From: Bifidobacterium reuteri DSM 23975
GTDB lineage: Bacteria; Actinomycetota; Actinomycetes; Actinomycetales; Bifidobacteriaceae
Direction of reading: 5' to 3'
Length of the DNA stretch: 64,000 nucleotides
NCBI RefSeq assembly: GCF_000741695.1
Contig: NZ_JGZK01000002.1
Span: 62,001 to 126,000, forward strand
Shown in pieces: positions 1 through 8,564 of the stretch. The notes under the pieces are model-generated. The model was not told where the DNA came from and did not search any database. It was given only the letters and a program-made list of their open reading frames with translations. Positions within the stretch are counted from its first letter, which is position 1. Each line of letters begins with the position of its first letter. Both the position numbers and the translations under genes were made by a program.

Positions 1-1811
1 CCGCCGCCGAAAACGCCGCGACAGGCGCATCCAGCACGATCGGCAACGTGGTGGCGGTGATAGGCGACGGCTCGCTGAGCTCCGGCGTGGCGTTCGAGGG
101 ACTGAACAACGCCGCCGAACAGGGCGGCAACCTCATCATCGTGTTCAACGACAACGAGATGTCAATCGCCGGCGATTTCGGCGGCATGTACGGACCGCTC
201 GCCCGTCTGCGCGCCTCGGGAGGCACAGCGCAGCCGAACCTGTTCGAGGCGTTCGGATTGGATTACCGCTATGTGGAGGCCGGCAACGATGTGGATGCGC
301 TGGTCGCCGCTTTCGAGGAGGTAAAGGACATCGATCATCCGGTGGTGGTGCATATCCATACGCTGAAAGGCGCGGGATATGCGGGATATGATGGATGTCC
401 CGAGTGCAATGGGCAAGCGAGCGACACCACGCAGCAGGGTATGGATACCGGCGATATGTCACATGGCACGACTCGTCCCGGCGATTTGGCCGAGGGCATT
501 GCTTCCACCGACAACGTGCTGCATACGGAGCCTTGGCATTCCGACCATTGCAATCTGTCCGATTCTGCCCCGCATGAGGGCCAGTGCGAGGCGTCGCATT
601 GGCAGAAGCCCGATTCCGCGCTGGGCAATCCGGACGATCCGCGCAAATATTACGGCAAGATGGCCATGGCCGCACTCGAACCGCGCTTCCCCCACGAACC
701 GGGGCTCGTGGTCATCTCCCCCGCCACCCCGGGTTCCAACGGCATCACGCATGATTTCCGCGAGCGCGCAGGCGTGCATTACGTGGATACCGGCATCACC
801 GAATCCCATGCGGTGGCGTTCGCTGCTGGCATCGCCCGTGCGGGCGGCACGCCGGTGGTGGCCACGACGGCATCCTTCTTCCAGCGTGCCTACGACCAGT
901 TCTTCCAGGAGATGAGCCTGAACCGTTCGCGTGTGACCGTGCTCGACTTCCTGGGTGGCCTGTCCGGCTCGGACAATACCCATTCCGGTGCCTATGACCT
1001 GACGATGTTCGCCAACATCCCCGGTGTCACGATGCTGGTGCCGACGTCCGGCCGCGAGTTCCTTCACGACCTCGCCTGGTCGACGATGCCGGTCGGCAAG
1101 CCCGGCGCACCGAAGGGCGCGGTGGTGATTCGCGTACCGGGTGAAGCGATTCTGGCAGCCGACCATGATTCCTCCCTGCTGCCGCTGACCGGCGGCGCAG
1201 CGGCTGGTTCACTCACTGGTTCACTCAATACGGCGAAGGAGACCCTGAACGACGGTTGCGGCGATGCCGAACGCATCGCCGCAACCGTCCGCGATCTGCA
1301 ATCGGCCCCGCTGCCGCAGTCCCAGGCAGACATGCTGAGATGGCGAATCACCCACCGGGGTGTGCGAGTGGCGATTGTGGGCCTTGGCAACGCCTATCCG
1401 CTGGCGGAGCGTGCTGCGGCAGAACTTGCCGCCCGGCACGGCATCGGCGCGACGGTCATCGATCCGCGCCAGTGCACTTCGCTGGATACGGACGTCTTGG
1501 AGTCGCTGCGTAACGGCCACCAGCTTGTCGTCACCCTTGAGGACGGTCAGCTGGAAGGCGGCTGGGGCGAGAAAATCACCGCCTACTATGCCAACCATTG
1601 GAGCCGGACGGCGTCCGAAGCCCAAGGCACCGACTCTGTCCCTAACAATCCCGCGTTCTCCGGCGCATCCAATGCCACGCCAGCGAATCCCCGCGTATTG
1701 AACTTCGGCGCCGCCAAGGAATTCACCGACCGCGTTCCCCTCGCCGAGCTCAACGAACGTTACGGCCTGACCGTGGAGCAGGTCGTCGACGCGATCATTC
1801 GCTGTTTTTGA
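1..1811 (+). CDS. dxs: 1-deoxy-D-xylulose-5-phosphate synthase-like protein (5' end outside window)
   Basis: The reading frame is already open at base 3, so the N-terminus lies upstream of the window; 602 codons are visible. It is a thiamine-diphosphate enzyme of the Dxs/transketolase type. Visible features are the ThDP-binding GDGSLSSGVAFEG motif with a later NDN, the HTLKGAGY strand, a pyrimidine-domain ITESHAVAFAAG motif with the conserved Glu and His, FFQRAYDQ, and a C-terminal transketolase-like domain (VAIVGLGN). In the MEP pathway Dxs condenses pyruvate and glyceraldehyde 3-phosphate. Two oddities make a divergent paralogue possible. About 90 residues of Cys/His/Ser-rich sequence (CPECNGQ onward) separate the first and second domains, and the stretch aligning with the usual DRAG(I/L)VG reads FLGGLSG, so the phosphate-binding Arg is missing. 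It ends 17 bp inside the convergent permease gene. Family call is firm; exact substrate is less so. Confidence 0.75.
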   Translation, partial: AAENAATGASSTIGNVVAVIGDGSLSSGVAFEGLNNAAEQGGNLIIVFNDNEMSIAGDFGGMYGPLARLRASGGTAQPNLFEAFGLDYRYVEAGNDVDALVAAFEEVKDIDHPVVVHIHTLKGAGYAGYDGCPECNGQASDTTQQGMDTGDMSHGTTRPGDLAEGIASTDNVLHTEPWHSDHCNLSDSAPHEGQCEASHWQKPDSALGNPDDPRKYYGKMAMAALEPRFPHEPGLVVISPATPGSNGITHDFRERAGVHYVDTGITESHAVAFAAGIARAGGTPVVATTASFFQRAYDQFFQEMSLNRSRVTVLDFLGGLSGSDNTHSGAYDLTMFANIPGVTMLVPTSGREFLHDLAWSTMPVGKPGAPKGAVVIRVPGEAILAADHDSSLLPLTGGAAAGSLTGSLNTAKETLNDGCGDAERIAATVRDLQSAPLPQSQADMLRWRITHRGVRVAIVGLGNAYPLAERAAAELAARHGIGATVIDPRQCTSLDTDVLESLRNGHQLVVTLEDGQLEGGWGEKITAYYANHWSRTASEAQGTDSVPNNPAFSGASNATPANPRVLNFGAAKEFTDRVPLAELNERYGLTVEQVVDAIIRCF

Positions 1812-3294
1812 TGGCGTCCAGCGCCGGAATCTTCACCGCCTTGTTGGCCGGTCCGAAACCGAACAGCAGGCCGATCAACGTGGAGAAGAGGATGGCGAAT
1901 CCGAACAGCCACCAAGGGATCACCGAGTAGCGGGTCACGTCCTCGCCGCCGACCAGCGCCTGCCAGAGCCGCTCCCCGAACGAGAGGGATGCGGCGTCCT
2001 CGGGCGCTCCGTACATCATCGACGAGAGATAGGTCATGCCGATGAGGTTGATGGCCAGCGAAATCAGTCCGCTGATGATGCAGCCTATGAGTCCTCCGAA
2101 GAAGCCAATCGCCCCGGCCTCGGCCAGGAACATGACGCGGATGTCTCGCACATAGCAGCCGAGCGCCTTCATGATGCCGATCTCGCGCGTGCGTTCGGTC
2201 ACGGACATGACCATCGTATTGGCGATGCCGATGGCCGCAACCAGCAGGGACACGGCACCGATGCCGCCGAGGATGAGCTGGATGGCCCGCGACTGCTCCT
2301 CCAGCGACTTGCGCATGTCCTCGTAGGACGAGGTGTCGAAGCCCATCGCCTTGATCTGCGATTCCACCTCGGGCACGGACGACAGATCCGTGACCTTGAC
2401 GAACGCCTGATCGTATGTGGTTGAGGTCTTCTTGGCCGTGGACGGGTCCACTTTGGCAATCAGCGCCTTCAGGTCCTTCAGGTCCATGACCAATCCGCTG
2501 GAGGTGGAGTACCCCTTGCTCTGGTCCGCCTTGGTGATGCCGGAGACGGTGAGGTCCACGGTGACGGTCTCCGACTGGGAGCCCGTGCCGCTCCCGGAAC
2601 CGCCGCCCATCATCTGCATGCTGTAGGAGCTGCCCTGGTAGTCGGTGCCGGTGACCAGCGTCAGCCGCGTTTTCATCGGATCGAAATACGGGTCCTGGTC
2701 CTCAGGCTCCTCGCATTGGCCGGTGGCCTCGTTATACGTGCAGGAATACGAGCCGTCGCCACGGTTGGCGTAACGCATCTCGCCGCCGCGCAGGGTGTCC
2801 ATGAAGTCGTACGCCAGCCACTCGCCGGCCAGGACCTGACCATCGCGGACCGGCATGGAGCCGTCCTTGATTGTGTAGCCCATCTGGTCGAACTGCGTCA
2901 TGTCGATGCCCATGATCTGCACGAAGTCGGCCACGTACCGCCCACCCGAACCGGCCTTGAGCGTGGCGTTGTACGGCAGGTTCATCACCGGTGTCACACC
3001 GGAGACGTTGCCCAGCGAACGGAAGCTCTCGAGGGCCTTGTCGTCCAGCTTGACCTCGGTGGTGCCCGAGCCGGTGTTCGTCCTGCCTCCGCCGGAGGTG
3101 TAGACGGTGACGATGGAGAGATCGCCCATCTGCTTGAGCATCTTCTCGTTCTGTTCGTTGATGCCCTGGCCGAGGGAGATCATGAGCACGATGGAGCAGC
3201 AGCCGACGATCACGCCGAGCACGGTCAGGATCGTGCGTGATTTGCGTCTCCATAGGTTCTGGCGGCAGAGCCGCAGGATATCGCCGAATCGCAT
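1795..3294 (-). CDS. ABC transporter permease, MacB/FtsX type
   Basis: A 499-residue protein with the MacB/LolC-type topology: one N-terminal membrane segment (about residues 19-41, after RRKSRTILTVLGVIVG), a large extracellular domain (about 45-340) rich in Gly/Ser/Thr, and three C-terminal segments (about 342-367, 388-420, 460-488). The pre-TM2 region has the family's VTERTREIGIMKALG signature. Such permeases do not form a conventional import channel; they couple ATP hydrolysis to extracytoplasmic work such as export or signalling. It is the last gene of a three-gene operon with the membrane protein at 3310-4752 and the ATPase at 4749-5756. An AAAGG ribosome-binding sequence precedes the ATG. 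Substrate is not evident. The 3' end overlaps the convergent Dxs-like gene. Confidence 0.85.
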   Translation of the reverse strand: MRFGDILRLCRQNLWRRKSRTILTVLGVIVGCCSIVLMISLGQGINEQNEKMLKQMGDLSIVTVYTSGGGRTNTGSGTTEVKLDDKALESFRSLGNVSGVTPVMNLPYNATLKAGSGGRYVADFVQIMGIDMTQFDQMGYTIKDGSMPVRDGQVLAGEWLAYDFMDTLRGGEMRYANRGDGSYSCTYNEATGQCEEPEDQDPYFDPMKTRLTLVTGTDYQGSSYSMQMMGGGSGSGTGSQSETVTVDLTVSGITKADQSKGYSTSSGLVMDLKDLKALIAKVDPSTAKKTSTTYDQAFVKVTDLSSVPEVESQIKAMGFDTSSYEDMRKSLEEQSRAIQLILGGIGAVSLLVAAIGIANTMVMSVTERTREIGIMKALGCYVRDIRVMFLAEAGAIGFFGGLIGCIISGLISLAINLIGMTYLSSMMYGAPEDAASLSFGERLWQALVGGEDVTRYSVIPWWLFGFAILFSTLIGLLFGFGPANKAVKIPALDAIKNSE

Positions 3295-3309
3295 GGCATG
3301 GCCTTTCGC

Positions 3310-4752
3310 TCAGGCCTTGTGGGCAGGCGAGGAAGGCTGGATGGCGGTCTGTGCCTCGGACCGCGACGCGCCCGCCGCAGGGGCAACAGTCGCAGTGGAT
3401 TCGGCAGGGCCACCGGCGGCGGCCGTGGAACCGGCAGCCGAAGCACCGGCAGCCGGCGTAATCACCACAGTCGGCGTCGCATCCGAACCAGAGCCACCGA
3501 TCTTGAAATCTGTCGGGGAGCTCGTCCTGGAGTTTGCCAAGGAGCCCGCCGAACCGGCGTTCCGCTCGGCGGACGTGCCATCCGCGCCCTTGCCTTCCGC
3601 CCAGTCGTCCCACTCCTCATCGATATCGCTCTTCGCTTTCTTCTTGCGATGGCGGCGCACCAACAGCACAATCACCACAATCAGCACCACTATGCCCAAG
3701 GCACCTGCCACCCACACCCACCAAGGGACGGCAGGACCGGCGGCGGGCTCACTGAAGTCGTCGACCATCGTCTCGTCCACGGGCGGCATGTCCGCCACGG
3801 TGAGCTTGACCGGGAATTCCTTGGTCTTGGTCTGTCCGTCCGAGTCCTCATACGTGATCTTAAGCTTGGCGTCGAGCTCGCCCGCCGCCTGCGGGGTGAA
3901 CGCATAGCCGATCGAGCCGGTGGCGCCGGATGCCACATTGCCCACATACTGGTTCTTCATCGTGGCGTCGAAGCCCTCGCCCTCCATCGTGGCCTCCACG
4001 TTGGCGATGTCGCCCTTGCCCTTGTTCACATATTCCATTGTGAGCGTAGCCTCCTGGCCGGCGATCACCTGATCGGGCAGCACCGGCTCGCCGATCTCGA
4101 AGCGGTCGGGCTGGCTGATCGGCACTGAGATCTTGATGTCGGACTGGGTCGAGTTGCGCGCCCCGGAGTCCAGATACTCGTATTTGAAGCTCAGCCCGAT
4201 GGGCTGCGCGCCGCTTTTCGCCGAGGACAGCGCCTGCATCGGCACGGTCTGGGACAGCGAATAGCCGGCCCACAGCGCGTCCACGTAGAAGGTGTTCGTA
4301 CCGCCGGCGATCGCGAAGCTTTCGCCGCCGTCCACTGTGACCACCATGTTCGTCACGGCCACCTGGCCTTTGTTCTGGAAGGTGAAGTTCAGATCGAACT
4401 TGGAGCCGGCTGCCACCGTGTCGGCGCCGGTGGTGAAGTTGGTGACGATGATGTTCGGCACCGGTCCGGCCACAGGGGTCGTGACCTCGCCCGAGCCGCC
4501 ATCGCCGGACACGCTGGCGCCGTCTTCGGCGAACGCCTGCCGATGGGCTGCCGGCATGGCGACCAGCAACGCCAGTGCGACGAACATCGCCATGATGGCG
4601 GCGAACAGGCGGACGACGCCCCGGCGAGCGGCAGAGGGCCCGGTTGCGTCCGGGGTTATTGCGTCCGGGGTTATTGCGTCCGGGGTTATTGTGGACAGCG
4701 CGATCGCGGAACCCGGCTTGCGGGTATCGGCTTCAATGGAATGCATGGTCAT
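3310..4752 (-). CDS. Membrane-anchored extracellular protein with CARDB-like repeats, partner of the MacB-type ABC system
   Basis: A 480-residue protein. The N-terminus is cytoplasmic with an in-frame three-fold ITPDA repeat (residues about 21-36), followed by a signal-anchor or signal peptide (RLFAAIMAMFVALALLVAMP, about 47-67). The extracellular part (about 95-320) has beta-rich modules with phrases such as FTFQNKGQVAVTNM and MEYVNKGKGDIANV, typical of CARDB/NEW3-type Ig-like domains. A second membrane segment (about 345-365, WWVWVAGALGIVVLIVVIVL) is followed by RRHRKKK and an Ala/Gly/Ser-rich cytoplasmic tail. Its start overlaps the stop of the upstream ATPase gene by 4 bp (ATGA) and the permease starts 15 bp downstream, so the three are translationally linked. 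I infer an adaptor or substrate-facing subunit; no function is established from sequence. Confidence 0.75.
   Translation of the reverse strand: MTMHSIEADTRKPGSAIALSTITPDAITPDAITPDATGPSAARRGVVRLFAAIMAMFVALALLVAMPAAHRQAFAEDGASVSGDGGSGEVTTPVAGPVPNIIVTNFTTGADTVAAGSKFDLNFTFQNKGQVAVTNMVVTVDGGESFAIAGGTNTFYVDALWAGYSLSQTVPMQALSSAKSGAQPIGLSFKYEYLDSGARNSTQSDIKISVPISQPDRFEIGEPVLPDQVIAGQEATLTMEYVNKGKGDIANVEATMEGEGFDATMKNQYVGNVASGATGSIGYAFTPQAAGELDAKLKITYEDSDGQTKTKEFPVKLTVADMPPVDETMVDDFSEPAAGPAVPWWVWVAGALGIVVLIVVIVLLVRRHRKKKAKSDIDEEWDDWAEGKGADGTSAERNAGSAGSLANSRTSSPTDFKIGGSGSDATPTVVITPAAGASAAGSTAAAGGPAESTATVAPAAGASRSEAQTAIQPSSPAHKA
4646..4690. repeat. 15-bp in-frame tandem repeat, three perfect copies
   Basis: The unit gcgtccggggttatt is repeated three times without a gap (4646-4660, 4661-4675, 4676-4690). 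On the minus strand it encodes repeated ITPDA pentapeptides in the cytoplasmic N-terminal tail of the membrane protein. Because the unit is a multiple of three, copy-number change would alter length without a frameshift. Confidence 0.95.
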
Positions 4753-5756
4753 CTTGTGGCTCCTTGTTCGCGCCGCTCCTGGGTGTTCGGCTGGGTTGGG
4801 GACTGGTATTGGTTCCGGTTGTACTCAAGGCGCTGTGTGCTGTTGTCGCCTCGACGGGATGCTGTGGTTGCAGACAACTGGGATTTGGCCGCATCCGTTG
4901 GATGCATTGAATCCGGCCACTGCGCCGCTGCTGGACGATTGGCCGTATCGCTGATGATGCGGCCGTCCAGCAGGGTGACGATGCGGTCGGCGTATGCGGC
5001 CATCTGCGGGTCATGGGTCACCAGCACGATGGTCTGGTTGAAGTCGCGGGCGAACGCGCAGATCATCGCCATGACCTCGGCCTTGGTCTTGGAATCGAGG
5101 TTGCCGGTGGGTTCGTCGGCGAACACGACCTCGGGCCTGGTCACGAACGCGCGGGCGATGCCGACACGCTGCTGCTGGCCGCCGGACATCTGCCGTGGGT
5201 AGTGCCCGATGCGGTGTCCAAGGCCGACGCGCTTGAGGATGCCGCGCGCCGTCCGTTCGCGTTGCGCTTTCGGAACGCCCCGGAACATGAGCGGCATGGC
5301 CACGTTTTCAAGCGCGGTCAGATTGGGCAGCAGATTGTAGGACTGGAACACGAAACCGATGTGCTTCTGGCGGAAGGCCGCCAATTCACGCTCGTCGAGT
5401 TTGCTGACCGGCACACCGCCGATTCTGACGCCGCCGCGCGTGGGCTTCTCCATGCCGGCGAGCTGGTTGAGCAAGGTGGATTTCCCGGAGCCCGATTCGC
5501 CGAAGATACAGCAAATCTGGCCTTGCGGGATGGCGAGGTTCACGCGCTCCAATGCCACTACGGTCTCGTCCTCGACCGGATACTCCTTGCGTAGGTTGCG
5601 CACCTCGATGATGGGTCGAGCACCAGGCACGCCAGTGGATTGACGGTTAATCGGCGCACTCGTGCGAAAACTGCCGGAACCAGCACTGCGGTCATTGGTT
5701 CGGGCATCGTCATTTCCAACGTCATCGGCATCATGCCGAACAACATCCTGGGCCAT
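4749..5756 (-). CDS. ABC transporter ATP-binding protein (LolD/MacB type)
   Basis: A 335-residue protein. The nucleotide-binding domain begins at PIIEVRNLRKEYP and contains Walker A GESGSGKST, the Q-loop FVFQSYNLLPNLTALENV, the signature MSGGQQQR, Walker B VVFADEP and the switch His in LVTHD. The pattern belongs to the MacB/LolD/FtsE branch that pairs with FtsX-like permeases, matching the gene at 1795-3294. I chose the ATG at 5756 because it follows a GAGAGGG ribosome-binding sequence; an upstream in-frame ATG at 5810 has none. Two extensions flank the domain: a hydrophilic N-terminal tail of about 45 residues and a Gln/Thr/Arg-rich C-terminal tail of about 60 residues. First gene of the operon. 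Substrate unknown. Confidence 0.88.
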   Translation of the reverse strand: MAQDVVRHDADDVGNDDARTNDRSAGSGSFRTSAPINRQSTGVPGARPIIEVRNLRKEYPVEDETVVALERVNLAIPQGQICCIFGESGSGKSTLLNQLAGMEKPTRGGVRIGGVPVSKLDERELAAFRQKHIGFVFQSYNLLPNLTALENVAMPLMFRGVPKAQRERTARGILKRVGLGHRIGHYPRQMSGGQQQRVGIARAFVTRPEVVFADEPTGNLDSKTKAEVMAMICAFARDFNQTIVLVTHDPQMAAYADRIVTLLDGRIISDTANRPAAAQWPDSMHPTDAAKSQLSATTASRRGDNSTQRLEYNRNQYQSPTQPNTQERREQGATR

Positions 5757-6000
5757 AGGCACCCTCTCCCCTCGTTCGTCGCCGTTGGCGGACGCTGCGT
5801 GCACTGACATCCGCAGAGGAGACCCGCCCTGCGAATGCACGGTCCTCGACGTGAGGCCTCCAGACCGTCGCATTCATCCAGCTGTCAGCGCATCCGCAGC
5901 CAGTCTATAGCGTTTGCCCATGCTTGTGCATCCCCTAAGGGTGTTCCCGGATACAGTGTTCCCGAATCACGCATGCAAAGGCCTCTTCACCCGACCGCAT

Positions 6001-6043
6001 AAAAAGCCGGTTTCGTCACACTCACGCAACGAAAACCGGCTCT
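6001..6043 (-). terminator. Rho-independent terminator of tRNA-Arg
   Basis: On the minus strand AGCCGGTTTTCGT pairs with ACGAAACCGGCT (one bulge) and runs directly into TTTTT, starting 8 bases after the tRNA 3' end. Confidence 0.85.
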
Positions 6044-6050
6044 GTCCACG

Positions 6051-6123
6051 TGCCCCCGACCCGACTCGAACGGGCAACCGACGGATTAGAAGGCCGTGGC
6101 TCTATCCATTGAGCTACAGGGGC
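6051..6123 (-). tRNA. tRNA-Arg (anticodon TCT)
   Basis: A 73-nt cloverleaf on the minus strand. The acceptor stem GCCCCTG pairs with CGGGGGC with one G-T wobble, followed by discriminator A. The D-arm is GCTC/GAGC around AATGGATA. The anticodon loop CTTCTAA gives anticodon TCT, reading AGA/AGG. The T-arm loop is TTCGAGT, closed by CCCG/CGGG pairs. The last anticodon-stem pair is a C-T mismatch. CCA is not encoded, so it must be added enzymatically. Confidence 0.95.
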
Positions 6124-6248
6124 ATGCAAAGGAATAACGTACTAGACGGCCACGACCCATGATGCATTTGCCTCTCAAAAAACGACGCTGAAGGAAATAC
6201 CCGTCGCGCTATTGGAGCATGAAATACGCTGCGATTCGCGGAAAGGGA

Positions 6249-6352
6249 CTGTAAGTACGCGTCTCGACGAAGGTCACGCGTACTTACAGCCGGTTTCAGC
6301 GGCAATACAGACCGTAAGTACGCGCCATCATCGTTGGGACGCGCACTTACAG
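6249..6352. repeat. Intergenic inverted-motif array, GTAAGTACGCG family
   Basis: Four copies of an 11-bp word occur as forward 6251-6261, reverse 6277-6287, forward 6314-6324 and reverse 6340-6350 (one mismatch in the last). Each forward-reverse pair spans exactly 37 bp, and the two pairs are exactly 63 bp apart. The first pair can be extended to 14-bp arms (CTGTAAGTACGCGT). The array fills most of the gap between the regulator's 3' end at 6491 and the tRNA 5' end at 6123. The rest of that 367-bp gap shows no gene. Confidence 0.9.
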
Positions 6353-6490
6353 CCGCTTATAGAATCGACTACAGTTCTCCCGAGCACCACAGGCAACCGC
6401 GAGCAGCAGCGGGGCACGCAGACCATTGCCAATCGTGGCGCGATCCATCACATCGCAAGTCGCCACAGCCGAACGAATCAATCCAGAAGT

Positions 6491-7390
6491 TCAGCTTTCG
6501 AAGACGCGGTCGCGAATCATACGGCCGGATTCGTCCAGCGCGGTGGAGAAGCGGCCGTAATCGGAGAGAATCACGCCCATGTACAGCATGTCCACGAGCG
6601 CGGTATCGGCCACGCGCGAGAAGATCGCATTGCCGTAGATGGCATGCGAGTCGCGCCCGGTCACAAGCACTACATCAGCCCAGCTGGCCAAGGGAGCGCC
6701 GATGGCGTTGGTGATCGCGATGGTTTTGGCCCCACGCGATTTCGCCAACCTCAGCGCCTTGACCGTATCAGCCGAGCTTCCGGAGTGGGAGAACGCGATG
6801 GCAACATCGCCATGAGTCAGGTGTCCGGCGCCGATCTGCTGCAGGTACGCATCGGTATTGAGGCGACTGGTGAGCCCCAGATACTCGAACTTCGTGAACA
6901 GATCCATGGCCGGCGTCAGCGAATTCTCCACGCCGAAAATATCAATCAAACCCGCTTCGGCGATGATCTCGACCGCCTTACGGTAGGCTTTGGCATCCAA
7001 GGCACCGCGCATCTCGTCGATCAGCGCTTTGGCACCATCGGCGGCCTTGGCAGGAATCTCATCGACATTATCCCAAGGATTCAGGTCGAATCCGGACAAT
7101 GGATCGAACGTCACCTGATGAGCGGCGGCGGGGTGACGCAGCACATACCGCAGTTCACGGTAGCCGCCGAATCCCAGTTTGCGGGAGAACCGAATCACGG
7201 TGGGCTGGCTTACATGCGACGCATCCGCCAATTGTCCGACCGTAAGATCGGCCGCCTCCTCGGTGTGGTCACGAATGTATTGGGCCACGGCCCGCTCGGC
7301 CGGACGCAGCGTAGGGTACACGTGGTCGATACGCTCCCGTATTCCCACTGACGATTGCACAGGTACGCTCCCGTTCATTGCCATTGCCAT
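6491..7390 (-). CDS. MurR/RpiR-family transcriptional regulator
   Basis: A 299-residue protein from the ATG at 7390, chosen because it gives the family's usual length; an upstream in-frame start would add 36 residues of non-homologous Cys/Arg-rich sequence. The N-terminal helix-turn-helix_6 domain contains ADLTVGQLADASHVSQPTV and IRFSRKLGFGGYRELR. The C-terminal SIS domain (about 110-260) has GVENSLTPAMDLFTKFEYLG and AIAFSHSGSSADTVKAL, the phosphosugar-binding SGSS loop. RpiR proteins usually sense a phosphorylated sugar or sugar acid. It is divergent from the aminoethylphosphonate operon starting at 7761 with about 370 bp between, so it is the obvious candidate regulator of that operon. That link is inference. 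Confidence 0.88.
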   Translation of the reverse strand: MAMAMNGSVPVQSSVGIRERIDHVYPTLRPAERAVAQYIRDHTEEAADLTVGQLADASHVSQPTVIRFSRKLGFGGYRELRYVLRHPAAAHQVTFDPLSGFDLNPWDNVDEIPAKAADGAKALIDEMRGALDAKAYRKAVEIIAEAGLIDIFGVENSLTPAMDLFTKFEYLGLTSRLNTDAYLQQIGAGHLTHGDVAIAFSHSGSSADTVKALRLAKSRGAKTIAITNAIGAPLASWADVVLVTGRDSHAIYGNAIFSRVADTALVDMLYMGVILSDYGRFSTALDESGRMIRDRVFES

Positions 7391-7760
7391 CTTGTACGAT
7401 TCCGAGCCTACCGGCTCACGCCGCGAAATCGGACATTTGCATTGACCGCAATATGAACTGTGACTGAACTCTTCCGCCGGCCGCCTCCGTTTGCACAAAA
7501 CTACACGACTACACGAAAACCATGTAATTTCACTTGCTGTTCACAGTCCTTTCTCCGAGCTTTCCCCGATGTAATACAATCGCTACCCCGCATCGACGCA
7601 CTATGGAAGTACGGCATGAGGTTGGAGCCGTGATAACGGAACACCGATCATGACGTCACATCATGCGGCGTCAAGCAAGTTCGGACCGTCCGAGCGTCAA
7701 ACCTGACACACACCGTCAGACAGACGAAAAGGCGGCCAAACGAAAGGCAAGTTGAGAAAT
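7391..7760. promoter_or_regulatory. Divergent promoter region between the RpiR regulator and the phosphonate operon
   Basis: No gene is seen. The region holds a TGACGTCA palindrome near 7650 followed by a second half-like GGCGTCA, and a plus-strand TACAAT that could be a -10 element near 7575. No element could be assigned with confidence. Confidence 0.35.
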
Positions 7761-8561
7761 ATGCTCGAACTGAAGAACATCACCAAGTCGTTCGGCGACA
7801 CCCACGTGCTGAACGGCATCAGCATCACCCTTGGCGACGGCCAGATCATGTCGATCCTCGGCCCCTCCGGCGGCGGCAAGACCACGCTGCTCAACATCAT
7901 CCTGGGCATCACGGACGCCACCAGCGGCCAGCTGCTCTACAACGGCGAGGACCTGACGAACGTGCCGATGGAGAAGCGCGGCTTCAACATCGTGTTCCAG
8001 GACTACGCGCTGTTCCCGAACCTCACCGCATACCAGAACATCACCTACGGCCTGCGCAACAACCCCGGCATCTCCTCCGAGGCGGAGATCAAGGAGCTCA
8101 TCTCCCTGCTCGGCCTCGAAGAGCACCTGAACAAGCACATCGACGAGCTCTCCGGCGGCCAGAAGCAGCGTGTGGCCTTGGCACGCACGCTGGTGATGAA
8201 GCCGAAGCTGCTGCTGCTCGATGAGCCGCTGTCCGCATTGGACGGCGTGATCAAGGAATCCATCAAGGCCAAGATCAAGCAGATCGTGGAGCAGTACAAG
8301 CTCACCACCATCATGGTCACGCACGACCCTGAGGAAGCCTGCACGATGAGCGACAAGGTGCTCATCATCAACCACGGCAAGGTGGCCCAGTTCGACACCC
8401 CGGAGAACATCATCGAACATCCGGCCAGCGACTTCGTCAAGAAGTTCATCCTCCACCAGCTCGAAGTCAAGCGCAACAACATCTACACCCTGTTCAACGA
8501 GGGCGATGCGAACGCTTCCAAGGCCAACGCCCAGCTCGCCGCCGAAGGTCAGGAGGCCTGA
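7761..8561 (+). CDS. phnT: ABC transporter ATP-binding protein, 2-aminoethylphosphonate uptake
   Basis: A 266-residue importer ATPase with Walker A GPSGGGKTT, Q-loop VFQDYALFPNLTAYQNI, signature LSGGQKQR, Walker B LLLLDEP and switch His in MVTHD. It is of the polyamine/iron/phosphonate type (PotA/FbpC/PhnT-like) with only a short C-terminal extension after the core. It lies 3 bp before the permease/binding-protein fusion, and phnW and phnX follow, so I assign it to 2-aminoethylphosphonate import. The start is uncertain. An in-frame TTG at 7752 lies 4 bases after GAAAGG, while the ATG at 7761 lies 13 bases after it; the ATG gives the usual MLELKNI beginning. The gene symbol is by role, not by close similarity. 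Confidence 0.85.
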   Translation: MLELKNITKSFGDTHVLNGISITLGDGQIMSILGPSGGGKTTLLNIILGITDATSGQLLYNGEDLTNVPMEKRGFNIVFQDYALFPNLTAYQNITYGLRNNPGISSEAEIKELISLLGLEEHLNKHIDELSGGQKQRVALARTLVMKPKLLLLDEPLSALDGVIKESIKAKIKQIVEQYKLTTIMVTHDPEEACTMSDKVLIINHGKVAQFDTPENIIEHPASDFVKKFILHQLEVKRNNIYTLFNEGDANASKANAQLAAEGQEA

Positions 8562-8564
8562 GCG

